Source of the DNA: Rhizophagus irregularis
Lineage: Eukaryota; Glomeromycota; Glomeromycetes; Glomerales; Glomeraceae
DNA: 64,000 nt
Reading direction: 5' to 3'
Assembly (NCBI RefSeq): GCF_026210795.1
Contig: NC_089436.1
Span: 3,906,001 to 3,970,000, forward strand
Position 1 is the stretch's first letter; the number at the start of each line of letters is the position of its first letter. The notes under the pieces were generated by a model, which was not told where the DNA came from, made no database searches, and was given only the letters and a program-made list of their open reading frames with translations. Of the stretch, positions 11,176 through 22,466 are shown in pieces. Made by a program: the position numbers and the translations under genes.

Positions 11176-11808
11176 ATAATTCGACAATCTTTTTTTAACA
11201 TTTCCGATATTTATCAAACGCTCTTGAAAAAGTGTTACAGATACTTTTAGTAACTACATTAAGAAACTTAACTGCAATAATAAAGTTAAATTCGAGTACA
11301 ATTATATGTCGATATGCAAAAAATTAGTCCAAGAAAATTGGTTTGCCTAAAAATAATAATAAAAAAGAAAGAAAATTTTATTATCGCTACTTCCGCCATT
11401 GGTCACGTGACAACGCTTGAAGCTTGTTACTTAAATTTTTTATTATTTTCCCTCGTTATTGTTCGTGCTACTATTTACTATTAACATCGGATCATACTTT
11501 TCTTCTTTTTAATTTGTCATTTAAAGTTTCTGCTTTCGTCTCATCGGAATAGGCCGAGTGTTCCCCTGGATAGCGCCGACGTCAAAATTTTCAGATTAAA
11601 GCTTTTTTGTTACAAATGCTGTGGCTTGAATATAGTGATTTTATGACTCAAAATATAATAATTAATTTTTTTCTTACGCCTTTATTATCTTGAAACTTTT
11701 TATTATCCAATAATTGGTAAAAAGTTCACAGCTGGAATCGTTGTCTCATATTGAAGCCTTTCGCGTTCTTTGCATTCTTAAGGTTTCAGTTAGTTGGGTA
11801 CTAACACC
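11176..11808. other. spacer between the two foldback elements
   Basis: No gene recognised. A TCACGTGA palindrome lies at 11403-11410. The piece around 11520-11590 is slightly richer in G+C. Nothing else stands out. Confidence 0.45.
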
Positions 11809-11817
11809 ATGGACAGG

Positions 11818-12356
11818 GATATCCGGACTTTCCGCCGAAGTCCATTTCACCGAAGTCCATTTCACCGAAGGGATATTTCACCAAAAGGACGTCTTGCCGA
11901 AATACCATTTCACCGAAGCCATTTTATCGAATGGACATTTCGCCGAAATTATTTATTCCATTTGATTATTTTATTGTTTTTATACTAAATATATAAAAGA
12001 AATGTTTCTAGAATTAGCTGATTTTTATTAAATTTATCTCGTTGTTTATAATTTATTAATAGTCTTTTTTTTACCTTTTCGTGAATAAATTTTTCAGGAA
12101 AATAAAGTTATTTATTTATTTTTTAAACAATTAATATCAGTTACTTGAATGTTAGAGTGATAATATCCTGGAAAAAAAAATCTCCAAAAATAATTTAATT
12201 TTTATTTTCATTGCGCGATGAATACTTTCTATTAAAATGTTAATCGCTACCAACGTCCATTCGACGATTCGGTGAAATGGATACGATAAAATGCACTTTC
12301 GGCGGAACGTCCCTTCGGTGAAATATGAAATGGCTTCGGCGAAATGTACCGTAACC
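11818..12356. mobile_element. foldback MITE, 9-bp target duplication (copy 2)
   Basis: The element is 539 bp, with the same architecture as the copy 0.7 kb upstream. The left arm (11818-11950) holds plus-oriented TTTCACCGAAG units, the right arm (12245-12350) minus-oriented ones. The flanking direct repeat is ATGGACAGG (11809-11817 and 12357-12365). The left end reads GATATCCGGACTTTCCGCC, the right end on the other strand GGTTACGGTACATTTCGCC. The interior is AT-rich and non-coding. Arms and interior differ between the copies, so these are separate insertions of a family, not one duplicated segment. Confidence 0.75.
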
Positions 12357-12365
12357 ATGGACAGG

Positions 12366-13286
12366 TAGTACATCGGTGACAGAAAACATCTTAATTTAAT
12401 ATTTGTACTGCGTTTACTTGCACTGGCTCATGTATATTGTTCTGTGACGGTACGTTTATCTTTCCTAGTTACTTTCTTGGTTCTCGACATTTTTGAAAAA
12501 TTACATTTTCATATTTTACTTTTGAAATTAATATATTTTATATATAATACTGCGCTGTTAAAAACGTCAATACTTAATATTGAAAAAAGAGCAAATTTAA
12601 AACAAATATTACTGATTATAATAATTTGTTGAATTGTCTCAAAGAAAAAAAAAGAAAAAAAAAATTATTGCTACGAAAGGTTACGTTATATATTATGTAA
12701 AGAGCATTTCTGAGCGGATTAATTTGTTTTACATTATCCTTTATAAAAAGTATCCTATTTAATAATAGTTCCGTTGCTTAAATACCAATCCTTATTTAAC
12801 TAGGAAATAATCAACTTCGATATTTCATTATTTTATTTTTAAAATGGGAATAATGCAACTGACAAGTGACAATTGTTTAGAAAGCAGATTGTAAATTATC
12901 TCTATATTGTTGAAATTGTCTAATTAAAAATCTATATTAATGTCGATTAAATTTAAACGGGTAAAGATAAAGTGTACATGAAATAATTGAAATAATAAGT
13001 AAACACATCATAATAAAAAAACTTGATAGAGAAATTTGTTTTTTAAATCAAGTATATTAATTTTTATTTATTGGTAATTATTTTTTTACAAAATTTTTGA
13101 GTCTTGTACTCCTAGTTATCGATTATTCTATAGTATATATTAAGAAATAAGTTTTCAATAAATTTTGTGCTCAATGGATTATGATCATGAAGTTACTGTG
13201 AAAAAAGATATTCTTAAAGGGCGAAAGGGCGATAAAAAATAATAGTAAATTATAGATTGTAATAGTCACTTTATAGTCAATCAATT
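12366..13286. other. intergenic stretch
   Basis: AT-rich, with small open frames that have no recognisable content (for example 12444-12632, a hydrophobic run). I see nothing functional. Confidence 0.5.
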
Positions 13287-13455
13287 TTACGACCACCGGA
13301 ATGCAGTGATGTGAAGTGATGTGGATAACACAAATGAAATTAATGACATAATACATGTCATTATGTCATTTCGGTGATGATAAGCGACCTCCTCCTCTTC
13401 TTCTTCCTCACACTCGTCTTCGTCATCGTAATCAACATCGTCATCATCAACATCG

Positions 13456-13498
<43 letters not shown>

Positions 13499-13694
13499 AT
13501 ATATTTTCTTCTTTATCATCGTATAAATTTGCATCATCCACGAGAAACTTGCGTCTTCGAGAACGTCTCTTTATAGATTTGATATCAATTAAGAAGAAAT
13601 GAAATGATCCATATAAAAATGTTCTAATTTTTTCATTTGAAATTATATCATGTGATCTGTAATGCCGGCCAAAATTAATTAATATATTAATCAT
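13287..13694 (-). CDS. acidic low-complexity ORF, doubtful
   Basis: A 135-residue minus-strand frame. It has a basic cluster (SIKRRSRRRKFLVDDAN) that could act as a nuclear localisation signal, then a long Asp run and an EEEEEEE run, and a hydrophobic C-terminal tail. The Asp/Glu part is simply the translation of a CAT/CTT trinucleotide tract, so the frame may be open by composition alone. It could be an exon of a nuclear acidic protein or a chance ORF. No introns, partner exons or homologous copy were seen in the window. Confidence 0.25.
13436..13498. repeat. (ATC)n trinucleotide tract
   Basis: A near-perfect run of CAT/ATC units interrupted by 'aac' and 'gtc' variants. On the minus strand it encodes the Asp tract of the ORF at 13287-13694. 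Confidence 0.9.
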
Positions 13695-14326
13695 ATAGCG
13701 TCATTTAAAACGAAGATTAATGATTCTCAATAATATTTTTAATAAATAAAACAAATCAAGTAATTTCCATTTAGCTAATGGATGAGTATATAATTCATAC
13801 ATTGCGAAATTACCTGTATTTTATTAGTTAAAATTTTTCATTTCAAAACTAAATTATTGAATATGACCTCTACTCTCGCCATACTCTGTCAACTTCCAAA
13901 AATCAAGTGTCCAACTCCTAATCTTTCGAAATACAATAATAAATAATACATTCATTAACATTATATTTCCTGGATGCTGTCCCAATCGTAAGCCAGGTTT
14001 CAAACGAATAATAGGCAAAATAAAATAAAAAAAATTAGAAACTGGGCAATTCTGCTCTAATTATTAAAAGGATACATTTAACCATATCTTCAGGAGTTAA
14101 CCTATGCTTTCTAAAAATGTTTGTTAATCTAGAAGAAAAAATGCGAGGAATAAATTTAGTATATACATAAATCAGTGTTTTTTTAATCATACCTTTATCC
14201 AGCCTTTGGGGAATATCCGGTTAGGAAGTAAGAAATCAGCTGCCTATAAAAGCAAATATGATGGATTTAGTAGATTAATTAATATTAAAAATATATAATA
14301 AAATTAATACGATATTTTATCAACCA
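13695..14326. other. intergenic, with one exon-like island on the minus strand
   Basis: Mostly AT-rich. On the minus strand about 14190-14243 reads ADFLLPNRIFPKGWIK between an acceptor-like 'ttttatag' and a donor-like 'gtatga'. Below it, about 14042-14130 reads FRKHRLTPEDMVKCILLII in a frame I cannot join to it. These may be exons or relics connected to the ORF at 14327-14764. Confidence 0.35.
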
Positions 14327-14764
14327 TCATATTAAGTGCAATCGGATTAAACCTTCTGAGAAAACGTGCAACTGATTCAGAATATTCTTGAAAATCCAAA
14401 TGAAAAGGGGAGGTATCATGTTATCACACCTTTCCATTTTATCTTTCAAGTTCCTTATAGAGCAGAAGTCCGAATAGCTATTGTATAACTTCTTGATACG
14501 AATAATTATTAGTTGCTCAGTTTCTGATTCATAAAAATCTATAGCTAAATGAAAAAGAATAAAAAGAAAATAAAAGAATCCGTAAAAAAGTGATGGCCTT
14601 CCAAAGGCCAATACAAGCATAGAACCAAAAAGAAACCCAGTAAGAAACCATGCAGACCCGATGCATAGTGAAAGACCTGAGTTGTAATAGAGCGAATATA
14701 AGCCATTTTCCTTATATTGCCAGCAAATAAAAAAAAAAGGACTTGAGATTTTTAATTTTCGCAC
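14327..14764 (-). CDS. possible membrane protein (exon), unknown
   Basis: A 145-residue minus-strand frame starting MRKLKISSPFFFICWQYKE. It has two hydrophobic stretches, GLSLCIGSAWFLTGFLFGSM and about LFYGFFYFLFILFHLAIDF, then a charged part (ESETEQLIIIRIKKLYNSYS), so it could be a small two-helix membrane protein or one exon of a longer gene. Exon-like sequence follows at 14190-14243 on the same strand. I do not recognise the family. AT-rich DNA readily gives hydrophobic ORFs, so the call is weak. Confidence 0.35.
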   Translation of the reverse strand: MRKLKISSPFFFICWQYKENGLYSLYYNSGLSLCIGSAWFLTGFLFGSMLVLAFGRPSLFYGFFYFLFILFHLAIDFYESETEQLIIIRIKKLYNSYSDFCSIRNLKDKMERCDNMIPPLFIWIFKNILNQLHVFSEGLIRLHLI

Positions 14765-16438
14765 AGAATGGCTATATTTACATCATATTATCCTCAAATT
14801 CTGATTGGTTGAGCTTATGAAAGTTGGCGTTGACGTTATAATTTTACAAACGCAATCAATTAACTATCATCAGGCCGTCCGTTAGCTATACAAGCTATAG
14901 TTAACGTAGCGATTGATCCAATCAGATTATGATCCACGTGACGATCGACAGTCAATTTTTACACAAATACACAAGTTTCCTTCGCTTCGCTCTGGACAAA
15001 AATCGGATTTATTATTGTTCACATAAACGATCTATGTTTTTTTAAAAAAAGCTTACAAATTTTTTTTTGTTAACAACTGATTCATTTTATCTCTTTGTAA
15101 ATCATAATCAGGAATTTTAGAGCTGCGACGGGCCACATTAACTGTTTAATAAATAAATAGATGGGAATTTTATTATATTAGTCTATTCACAAAATTAGAT
15201 ACGATTCTAGGCTCTTATTTCTTAAAACATTCTTATCATTATTTAAAAAGTTATTGAAGAAACATCTTAAAAATATCGTTACATTATTAGATGGTAATAT
15301 TTTTGGTTTTTCAATACTACTTTCACATCCTTGTATATTTTTTTTGTACAATCTTTAGTATAGGATGTATTATTTAGAATTAAAAATAATGTTAGTCTAT
15401 AATTATCATAATAGTAATCTTTGCGCATGATTAATTTAGATTATTTTAATAGTTTCTCTATTTTCTTAACATGTATTCATTTAATAAACTAATTTTTAGT
15501 AATTAATAAACTGAATTACGAGCCTCTATTTAAAATAATTCATAAAAATAATTATAAACTTCAAATTTGTGTACAATTTTTAAAGTCATATAAGATTGAA
15601 CTATAAATAAATTAATTGTCCTACGAAGTCCAGAGAGAATTTTTTTTTTAACAATTGTTGTGTTATATAATATATTTAAATCCGATATCAAACACGGGAT
15701 TGCTTTTCCAAAAAAATCATGTGAATCTTATATGGCTTGACGCAGCAATTTACGCATATGTGGATAAAATTAAAAATCCGTACGATACTTAATATTTTCC
15801 AGAGTATTTCTTTTTTTAACATTGAGACCAAATTCAGATGCCCCTTATGTTCCATATTCGCATACTACTAATGCCTATCCTTCTCTTAGTGATGCGATTT
15901 TTTCTTTAAACTGATTTTTTTTCAATAATTCATTTTCTTAGTTATTTATTTACAAATATTTTCTTTTTCCTAATTTTTTGTTTTATTTTGCTCTTTTACA
16001 TTTGAGATATAATCAAAATAAATATTCATTTTTTTATTTATATAAATATATTTTGTATAATTTTTTAGTTAGAATGAATACGATTTTAAATAAAAATATC
16101 CAGCCAAAAAAAAAAATCGAATCAATAATTTTTTAAATAATTAATATAATTATTGAACTTAGAATTATTAGTATATACTTTCTGTTTGAAGATATTTAAT
16201 AAATAATAATATATGTAATTTTTTATATTATATAATTGATTAATATCACTATATGATTTCATTGATAAATTATCATATTTAATTGTAAAAGAAAATATTT
16301 TTGATGTAATTCTAATAATTTTTATTTTTCACTTACATTATAATAATCAAGTTTAATAAAAAATCATTAAATATTTCTAAATACTCTGCATTTGCGGAAT
16401 AACGAAATATTATTACTTCTATAGTTCTCTTAGTAGTT
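14765..16438. other. intergenic stretch
   Basis: No gene recognised. Around 14800-14945 there are facing words 'tctgattgg' and 'ccaatcaga', CCAAT-box-like and possibly the ends of a 140-base imperfect inverted repeat. The remainder, downstream of the kinase stop codon at 16439, is plain AT-rich sequence. Confidence 0.45.
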
Positions 16439-18817
16439 TTATCCCGCTTTAATACGCTTTCCTATAAATAATATTTTTATAATTAATTTAAATAAAAAAA
16501 AAAATTAAATATTAATGTAAATGATTAAAATGAAAATAAAATAAAATAACATTGAGCCAGATAAATAATTACCACTATCATTATGAGTTTCAACATTTAA
16601 TAATTCTTCATTTCTTCTCTTTTTTAAAGATGTTGTAAAATTTTGAATTGTAGAACTTGAATTTTGTGATCTGAAACTAAATAAAAAATTATATGGTAAA
16701 TTTAAATAATTTCTTGTGTCATTTAAACCATTTTTTTATCATTATTTTTAATACCTTTCAGTTTTTATATCAAGATCTAATTCTGTTGAGATATATCTAA
16801 AATCTAAAGCGGTTGAATAATTTTGAAGTGTAGAACTTATATTTTGAGATGATAAACTAATTAAAAAATCAATAAATTTAAATAATTAGTTGTTTCATTT
16901 AAAAACATTTTTTTTATAATTATATTAAATACCTTTCAGTATTTATATCAAGATCTAATTCTGCTGAGACATATCTAGAATCTAAAGCGGTTGAATAATT
17001 TTGAATCGTAGAATTTAAATCATATAATGATAAACTAATTGAAAATTAATAAATTCAAATAATTAGTTGTGTCATTAAAAACATTTTTTTATCGTTATTT
17101 TAAATACCTTTCAGTATTTATATCAAATTCTAATTCTGTTGAGTTATATCTAGAATCTAAAGCGGTTGGAAATTTTTGAATTGCAGAATTTAAATTTTGT
17201 GACGATAAACTAAAATAAATTAATAAATTCAAATAAGTAATTAATTACAACATTTGAAAAAAAAAAAATATATTTGTTATTTTAAATACCTTTCAACGTC
17301 TGTATTATTCTTTAGTTCTGAGATATAATGGGAATCTAAAGAGTATAATAACATAATATATTTAAATTACAATTAATTTTTTTTTTTTTTGTAATACCTC
17401 GCTTACCAATTGAAATTGTTGAAAATGAATATATGGATGAACATTTAGAAATTAAAGCACTTAATGGCCTGCTTGTATAAATAGCTCCTAAATGAGGTTT
17501 TTCGGCAAATTCCGGCCCAATCTTCTTTGATTCCATTAATTTCGCTCTTTTCGCTTCACCTTGGCTAAATTCTTCCTCATTTACTTTTTTATATATCCAC
17601 CTACCAAAAGTCAGACGAATGTCTTTTATAGAAGGTCTTTTTTTAGGATCAGGGTCCCAACAACTTTTCATTAATTCAGCATAACATTCTGGTGTATCTT
17701 CTGTAATTTTAGGTCGTTCTCCATCAAGAATTTTATAAATAAGATGATGATCATGTTCAACATTATCAAAAGGTTTACAACCTGTTGTAAGTTCCCACAT
17801 AATCATACCCAAACTATAAATATCAGCTTCTTTAGAAAATATAGACCCTCTAAATATTTCCGGTGCAATGTAAGGTATTACTCCATATATTTCATTATTT
17901 GATGATTCACTATTTACAGCTTGTGATAATCCTAGATCTCCAATTTTCCAATCATCATTTAACGTTTTTTTATGTTGTTGATCAAATAATATGTTTCCAC
18001 TATGGAAGTCTCGATGTATAAATTTTTTATTATGAATAGTTTCAAGTCTAAAAATATAAAAAAAAATTAATAACTTAAATTTAAAGAAAATTAATAAATA
18101 TGTAAAATATAAATACCCTGCTGAAATTTGATGTAAAATACGTAATTTTTCACTATCCCATTTAATTCTTGCAAAATCCTTCTGCAAATGCTTATGTAAA
18201 TCTCCTCCTGATGCATATTTCATAACTATTATATAATCCTCTAATTCAGGATCTTTTGTAAAGCCATAAGTTTTAATGATATGACCCTTTTTGTCTTTAA
18301 AACAATGATAATATGATTTTAACTATAATTTAAAGATTAAATTAAATTAAAATTTAGTTTATTTAAAATAAATTATATAAGATATATTTAAAATATTTTA
18401 CCTCATTTAAGAAATATGTGCCAATATTTTTAGAATTTTCAAATCTTTTTAAAATGACAGTTTCATTTTTAATTAACCGATTCCTAGTGTCATATTTAAG
18501 CCAAGTTGCTCTATATATAATACCATATCCCCCCCTTGTCATTTCTTTTACATCTTTAAATTGAGAATATGGTATCCACTTATCATTTTGTTTTACTTGT
18601 ATTTTTTCTTTAAATATAGACTCTAATATGCTCGATGATACAAAATACTTATCTATATTTTTTACAATATTTTCAATTTTAGCTAACTTCAAATCATAAA
18701 AATTATCGCATGTTATAAGATTATTATTAAAAAGAAAATCATCAAAACCACTATTTATGGGCGATATTCTTTTGCATTTTTTACATTGAGATTGATCCGT
18801 AGGTCCAAAAAGAATGT
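16439..18817 (-). CDS. TKL-like protein kinase, catalytic part and C-terminal exon array
   Basis: Minus-strand exons with clean GT-AG borders: 18402-18817 (continuing upstream across an insertion), 18117-18322, 17398-18047, 17290-17335, 17108-17209, 16933-17034, 16755-16856, 16573-16676 and 16439-16461 (stop). The encoded kinase has a glycine loop TRGGYGIIY, a lysine strand VILKRF, the catalytic loop IHRDFHSGNIL, the metal-binding motif as GDLGLS (DLG in place of DFG), the APE motif IAPEIF and the C-lobe CWDPDPKKRPS. It predicts an active Ser/Thr or TKL-type kinase acting in cytosolic signalling. A cysteine pair (CKKCKR) precedes the kinase domain. The exon at 17398-18047 ends after SISIGKR. 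The tail consists of repeated 102-nt exons (separate entry). The first exon is cut at its 5' side by the 542-bp element at 18823, so an intact product from the original start is unlikely unless expression begins inside. Confidence 0.85.
16573..17335 (-). repeat. tandem exon cassettes in the kinase tail
   Basis: Three consecutive exons (17108-17209, 16933-17034, 16755-16856) are each exactly 102 nt, share the same phase, and encode 34-residue variants of LSSQNLNSAIQKF, then TALDSRYNSTELEFDINTE. They are separated by similar introns of 73-80 nt. The exon at 17290-17335 matches the 3' half of the unit and the exon at 16573-16676 the 5' half. The genomic period is about 173-182 bases. Because the units are frame-neutral, inclusion or skipping would change tail length without breaking the frame. 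Confidence 0.85.
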
Positions 18818-18822
18818 TTGTT

Positions 18823-19364
18823 CATCACTAAATTTTCAGGCTGACCAGCAACCATTATTGGACATATGTCCACTAACTGTCCATTGACGGACCCTCCGTA
18901 GGTTGGACGTTATATTATGTACGTCCGTAAACCGTCAATTTCAGGTATATGGACGTTCGATCTGTTGAAAAAATTATTTAATATTAAATATTTTAATAAT
19001 ATTTAATATATATAAACTTATACTTACCTTAGGAATCGAACTTAGGACCTGAGGTACTTATTTTTCGTGATCTAATCACTTAGACTATTTAAACTTTTAA
19101 TTTATAATATATATGTTTTTGACTTATTTAAGTTGAAACCACTAAGCTAATACTAATAAAAATGACGACCCCTTTAAAATTTCGGTTATAAGACAGTATT
19201 GTCTGGTTACTGTCCGAAATCATGATAATTATACTGATTAATAAGTTAATAGTCCATTAACAGTTATTGGACACATTTTTCGTTAATTTTACGTAAAAAT
19301 CTTAACGTAAAATTTACGATTTTGACCAGGGATAGTCACCGGACTACCTAATAATTTAGTGATG
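18823..19364. mobile_element. 542-bp TIR element inside the kinase gene
   Basis: The ends are inverted repeats CATCACTAAATTTTCAGG (left) and, read on the other strand, CATCACTAAATTATTAGG (right). They are flanked by TTGTT at 18818-18822 and 19365-19369, a 5-bp target duplication. No open frame. It lies in a coding exon of the minus-strand kinase: the frame ending YCENCFIFYVGCRYCLT upstream of the element continues as NILFGPTDQSQCKKCKR downstream when the element and one TTGTT are left out, so the insertion is young relative to the gene. A tRNA-like segment sits inside it (separate entry). Superfamily not assigned. Confidence 0.8.
19018..19140 (-). other. tRNA-like (SINE-head-like) segment
   Basis: On the minus strand a Pol III A-box-like word TAGTCTAAGTGATTAG is followed, 45 bases after its first base, by a B-box-like word AGTTCGATTCC, the spacing of a tRNA gene. 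A further A-box-like word TAGCTTAGTGGT lies about 60 bases upstream. The T-arm stem does not pair well, so this is not a functional tRNA. It may be the head of a SINE inserted in, or captured by, the surrounding TIR element. Confidence 0.45.
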
Positions 19365-19369
19365 TTGTT

Positions 19370-20244
19370 AAGCAATATCTGCATCCAACATAAAATATAA
19401 AACAATTTTCACAATACTTTTGACAGTCTGACGTAAACGTTAATTTTAATTCACAAATATCACACGGAGTATCATTACACCACCATGGTAAGTAAAGAAT
19501 TGAAATTTGCTTTTTAACCAAGGTTGATTCTATCAATTCAAAAGAAATTAGATAACAATCTGAACACAAAATAAGACCATACTTTCCACTACCATATGTG
19601 TATGATAATGGATTTACACTTTCAATCACCTTATTGTTTAGAGTGAGATGAGTGAGAATGTGAGATCATTTTTATCAAGGTCAAGATGAATATATCCATT
19701 TATTTGTCTAAAACATAAAATTCTCACACAATTTCTACAGCATTCTTGAATACTTTGTGGTATTTTTGTCCTACTTATTTCATGCTCACTACATTCCAAT
19801 TCCGTTGTGTAAATATATACAGTGACACCTCTATAAGTGCACCCTCTATAAGTGCACGCACTATATAAATTCTCTTTAAGTGCACGGTGGATCTGATCCC
19901 AACTTATAAGAGCTCTTAATATTTTACTCTCTATAAATGCACACCCTCTCTAAGTGCACATTCTACTATTTTTTTACTATGGTCCCAAGGGGGGTGCACT
20001 TAGAGAGGTGTTACTGTACGTCCAAGTATATATTATTATCAGTTATATTATTAATATAACGTGATAAGCATTTTTTGCAATATTTTTGCCAAGAACATAA
20101 AAGTACTTCAATATATTCTTCTCCACAATAAATACAATTTTTATCTAGCCAGTTGAAAGAAATAAATTCAATTGGTATAGGACTAGATTTTAATCTTGGT
20201 GTTGGATCAAAAGAATTTTCATCATTTGTATTTACAATTTCCAT
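19370..20244 (-). pseudogene. N-terminal cysteine-rich part of the kinase gene, split by a MITE
   Basis: This is the 5' coding part of the kinase at 16439-18817. It starts MEIVNTNDENSFDPTPRL at 20244 and carries a series of cysteine pairs suited to zinc binding: CIYCGEEY, CSWQKYCKKC, CCRNC, CSDC, CDIC, CQKYCENC and GCRYC. The 197-bp element at 19820-20016 interrupts it. Leaving out that element and one TA joins YLDV to YIYTTELECSEHEISR in frame. One additional frame change lies near 19640-19660, in the repetitive run 'ctcactcatctcactc', between DLTFSLISL and NNKVIESVNP. With two insertions and a frame change this part is disrupted in this copy. Related Rhizophagus kinases share this cysteine-rich N-terminus, so the ancestral gene model is secure even though the present copy is damaged. 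Confidence 0.8.
19820..20016. mobile_element. 197-bp pogo/Tc1-like MITE
   Basis: The ends are CAGTGACACCTCTATAAGTG (left) and, on the other strand, CAGTAACACCTCTCTAAGTG (right). TA lies directly outside each end (19818-19819 and 20017-20018). CAGT...CCTCT termini and a TA target duplication are typical of the pogo/Tigger branch of Tc1/mariner. The subterminal word AAGTGCAC recurs inside both arms. No coding capacity. It sits in the kinase N-terminal exon. Confidence 0.85.
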
Positions 20245-22187
20245 TTTATTAAGTTAATTAATATGTTATAAACAAGTATCGATAAGACAACGAATTTGAA
20301 AAATTTGAATTTGAATGTACGTATTTTATTTATATCTGAATTATCAGGAGTTTGAGCCTTTTGTTGGTGATACGGAAAGTATTTCTAGATTTTCTCATGG
20401 AATCTTAAGAATTTACCATAGTACTACGGAAAAGTCTGTTTAACAATTAATACATCATTTTTACTTAGTTGGAATTCATATGATCAACTAGTGGAAATAT
20501 CTAAGTATTTGGCGTAATAAATAAACTTTCAGCATAGAAGATAATGATGGAAAGTACGAATCAACGAGAAAGGAAACGGAAAAAGTGAAGTACAAAAACG
20601 GAAAATAAAAAAAGACTTATTTCCTTCTTTTGCATATAAAATAAAGTCAAAAAATAATCGTGTACGACAAATTGAGATATATAATTACTTTTGTAGTATA
20701 ATCATTCTAAAACTCACAATGAACACCAAATATAGTAAATTCATAAAGTACCTAAAATACAAAAAAGAATAATAATAACTAATAACAAGATATTGTACTC
20801 CATCTCATTGTGGTTCAAACATTTTTCTTCTATTTGTTCCTACGTGCAGTTAATTGTAAAACTATTCTAAACATATATATACATATAATTATATTCGCAT
20901 ATTATTAATTTTCCAAATTATGTAAATTATCAATCACTGCGCATGTAACATTGTAACATGCAGATTATTGTCATATTAAGAGGAATTTGTGTAACCATAA
21001 TCGATTGGTTTTAATTTGCAATTCCTATACAAATTAAGTAATTTCATAGATTGTCATGTGCTTTACTAGTTTAATGCTAATTTTCCATTTTGCAATAATT
21101 TTTTTCTCCGGCTTTACAGTTTAGTTAGAAAACTTACGTTTTTTAGATCATTTTAAAAGTATGTACAAATATACAATTCTAACAACGAAAATACATGCAA
21201 TTTTACATGAGGAGAAAGATTTTCTAAGGTTATAAAGGCGGGTTTTCAAGTAGGTTTCATATAAACACGAAAAAAGTGGTTTTTTGGTAAAAAGAGCTTT
21301 TTTACATCAAAAAAACTTTAAAAGAGAAATATTTAACTAATAGTAAATATATCATTCTTAGTCATAATTTTACAAAAGAAATCACTTTTACCAAGGTAAT
21401 AAAGCCGGTTATCCAACTGGATTTTTAGTTATTATTGAATCTATCAAAAAATTTTCTGTTTTTCAATATGAAATAATGAAAAAATTTCATTTATTGTAGA
21501 AAACAAGAATGAAATAATGTTACTATACTTATTTTTGAATAATTAATTTATTTTTAACTAAATAAAACTACGAAATATCCATTATTTTAACTAAGATTTT
21601 TTTAATATTAATTATTCTTTATATTTAATAAATAGATTATTTAACAATTAAAAACTACCAAAATAACTAAAACTTTACGATACAATTATATAAATAAAAT
21701 AAAAAAGGAGATTTTTTTTTAATATGAATCTGAATTGTATTTGAAAATTTACTTAAATTTATATGTATAAAATATTTTTTATTTTGATTTAAAGACTTAT
21801 ATTGCTCACTATATTTGACAAATTTTAAGTTCTCCACACATTATTTTTTATTTTAATGGGAAAAAAAAACACCAACTTCTCGTTAAGTTATAACTTAAAA
21901 CAAAGCATTTTTTAATAAATACTTAGAGGCCAACAAGAAGTTTTATTTTCCATATTTAGTTTGAGGATTATTTTGTACAAATGCGGCATTACATTTGATC
22001 TATACTATATGTTCAATGATTGAGCTGCACCTCAATTTATAATATATCGATCATAGTAAAAAAATTGAAAGATAATTGGGTGTTACATGCATGGTGATTG
22101 CTATGCAAGAACGATTATCTTTCTAGAACAAAGTAATTTAGTTCTATTAAAACCATAAAATCTCGGATGAAAATCATGAATTTGCTT
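20245..22187. other. intergenic stretch
   Basis: No gene recognised. The first few hundred bases would hold the kinase promoter. Near 21225-21255 and 21393-21425 a loosely repeated segment ('aaggttataaaggcgggtt' and 'aaggtaataaagccggtta') occurs about 170 bases apart. It has the look of decayed coding or a repeat pair, but I cannot assign it. Confidence 0.45.
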
Positions 22188-22466
22188 AGACCCTATAAGA
22201 AATATGTATACGGAAAGGATACGTTTTGTATACATTTTATGTACGTTTCTATAGATTCCGTATACAAATTCCGTATATTTAATAAGCAATTCATTTTTGA
22301 ACATTTTTTAAAAAAAACTAATGTATAAGAAAATGTATACGGAAAAAATTAATCATGCGGAATGTATACGGAATTTTTAAACTTAACGGTTAATATATTT
22401 AGAAGATAATTTTACAAAAATTCCGTATCATAACACGAGATCACATGATTGTTTATTGTTTTGTTA

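Noticed and set aside
10654-11988. Short ORFs with FHRSPFHRR-type repeats
   Set aside because: They read through the TTTCRCCGAAG units of the foldback elements in several frames, so they are element sequence and not protein genes.
19018-19095. A functional tRNA gene on the minus strand
   Set aside because: A- and B-box words have the right spacing, but the T-arm and acceptor stems do not pair; kept only as a tRNA-like segment.
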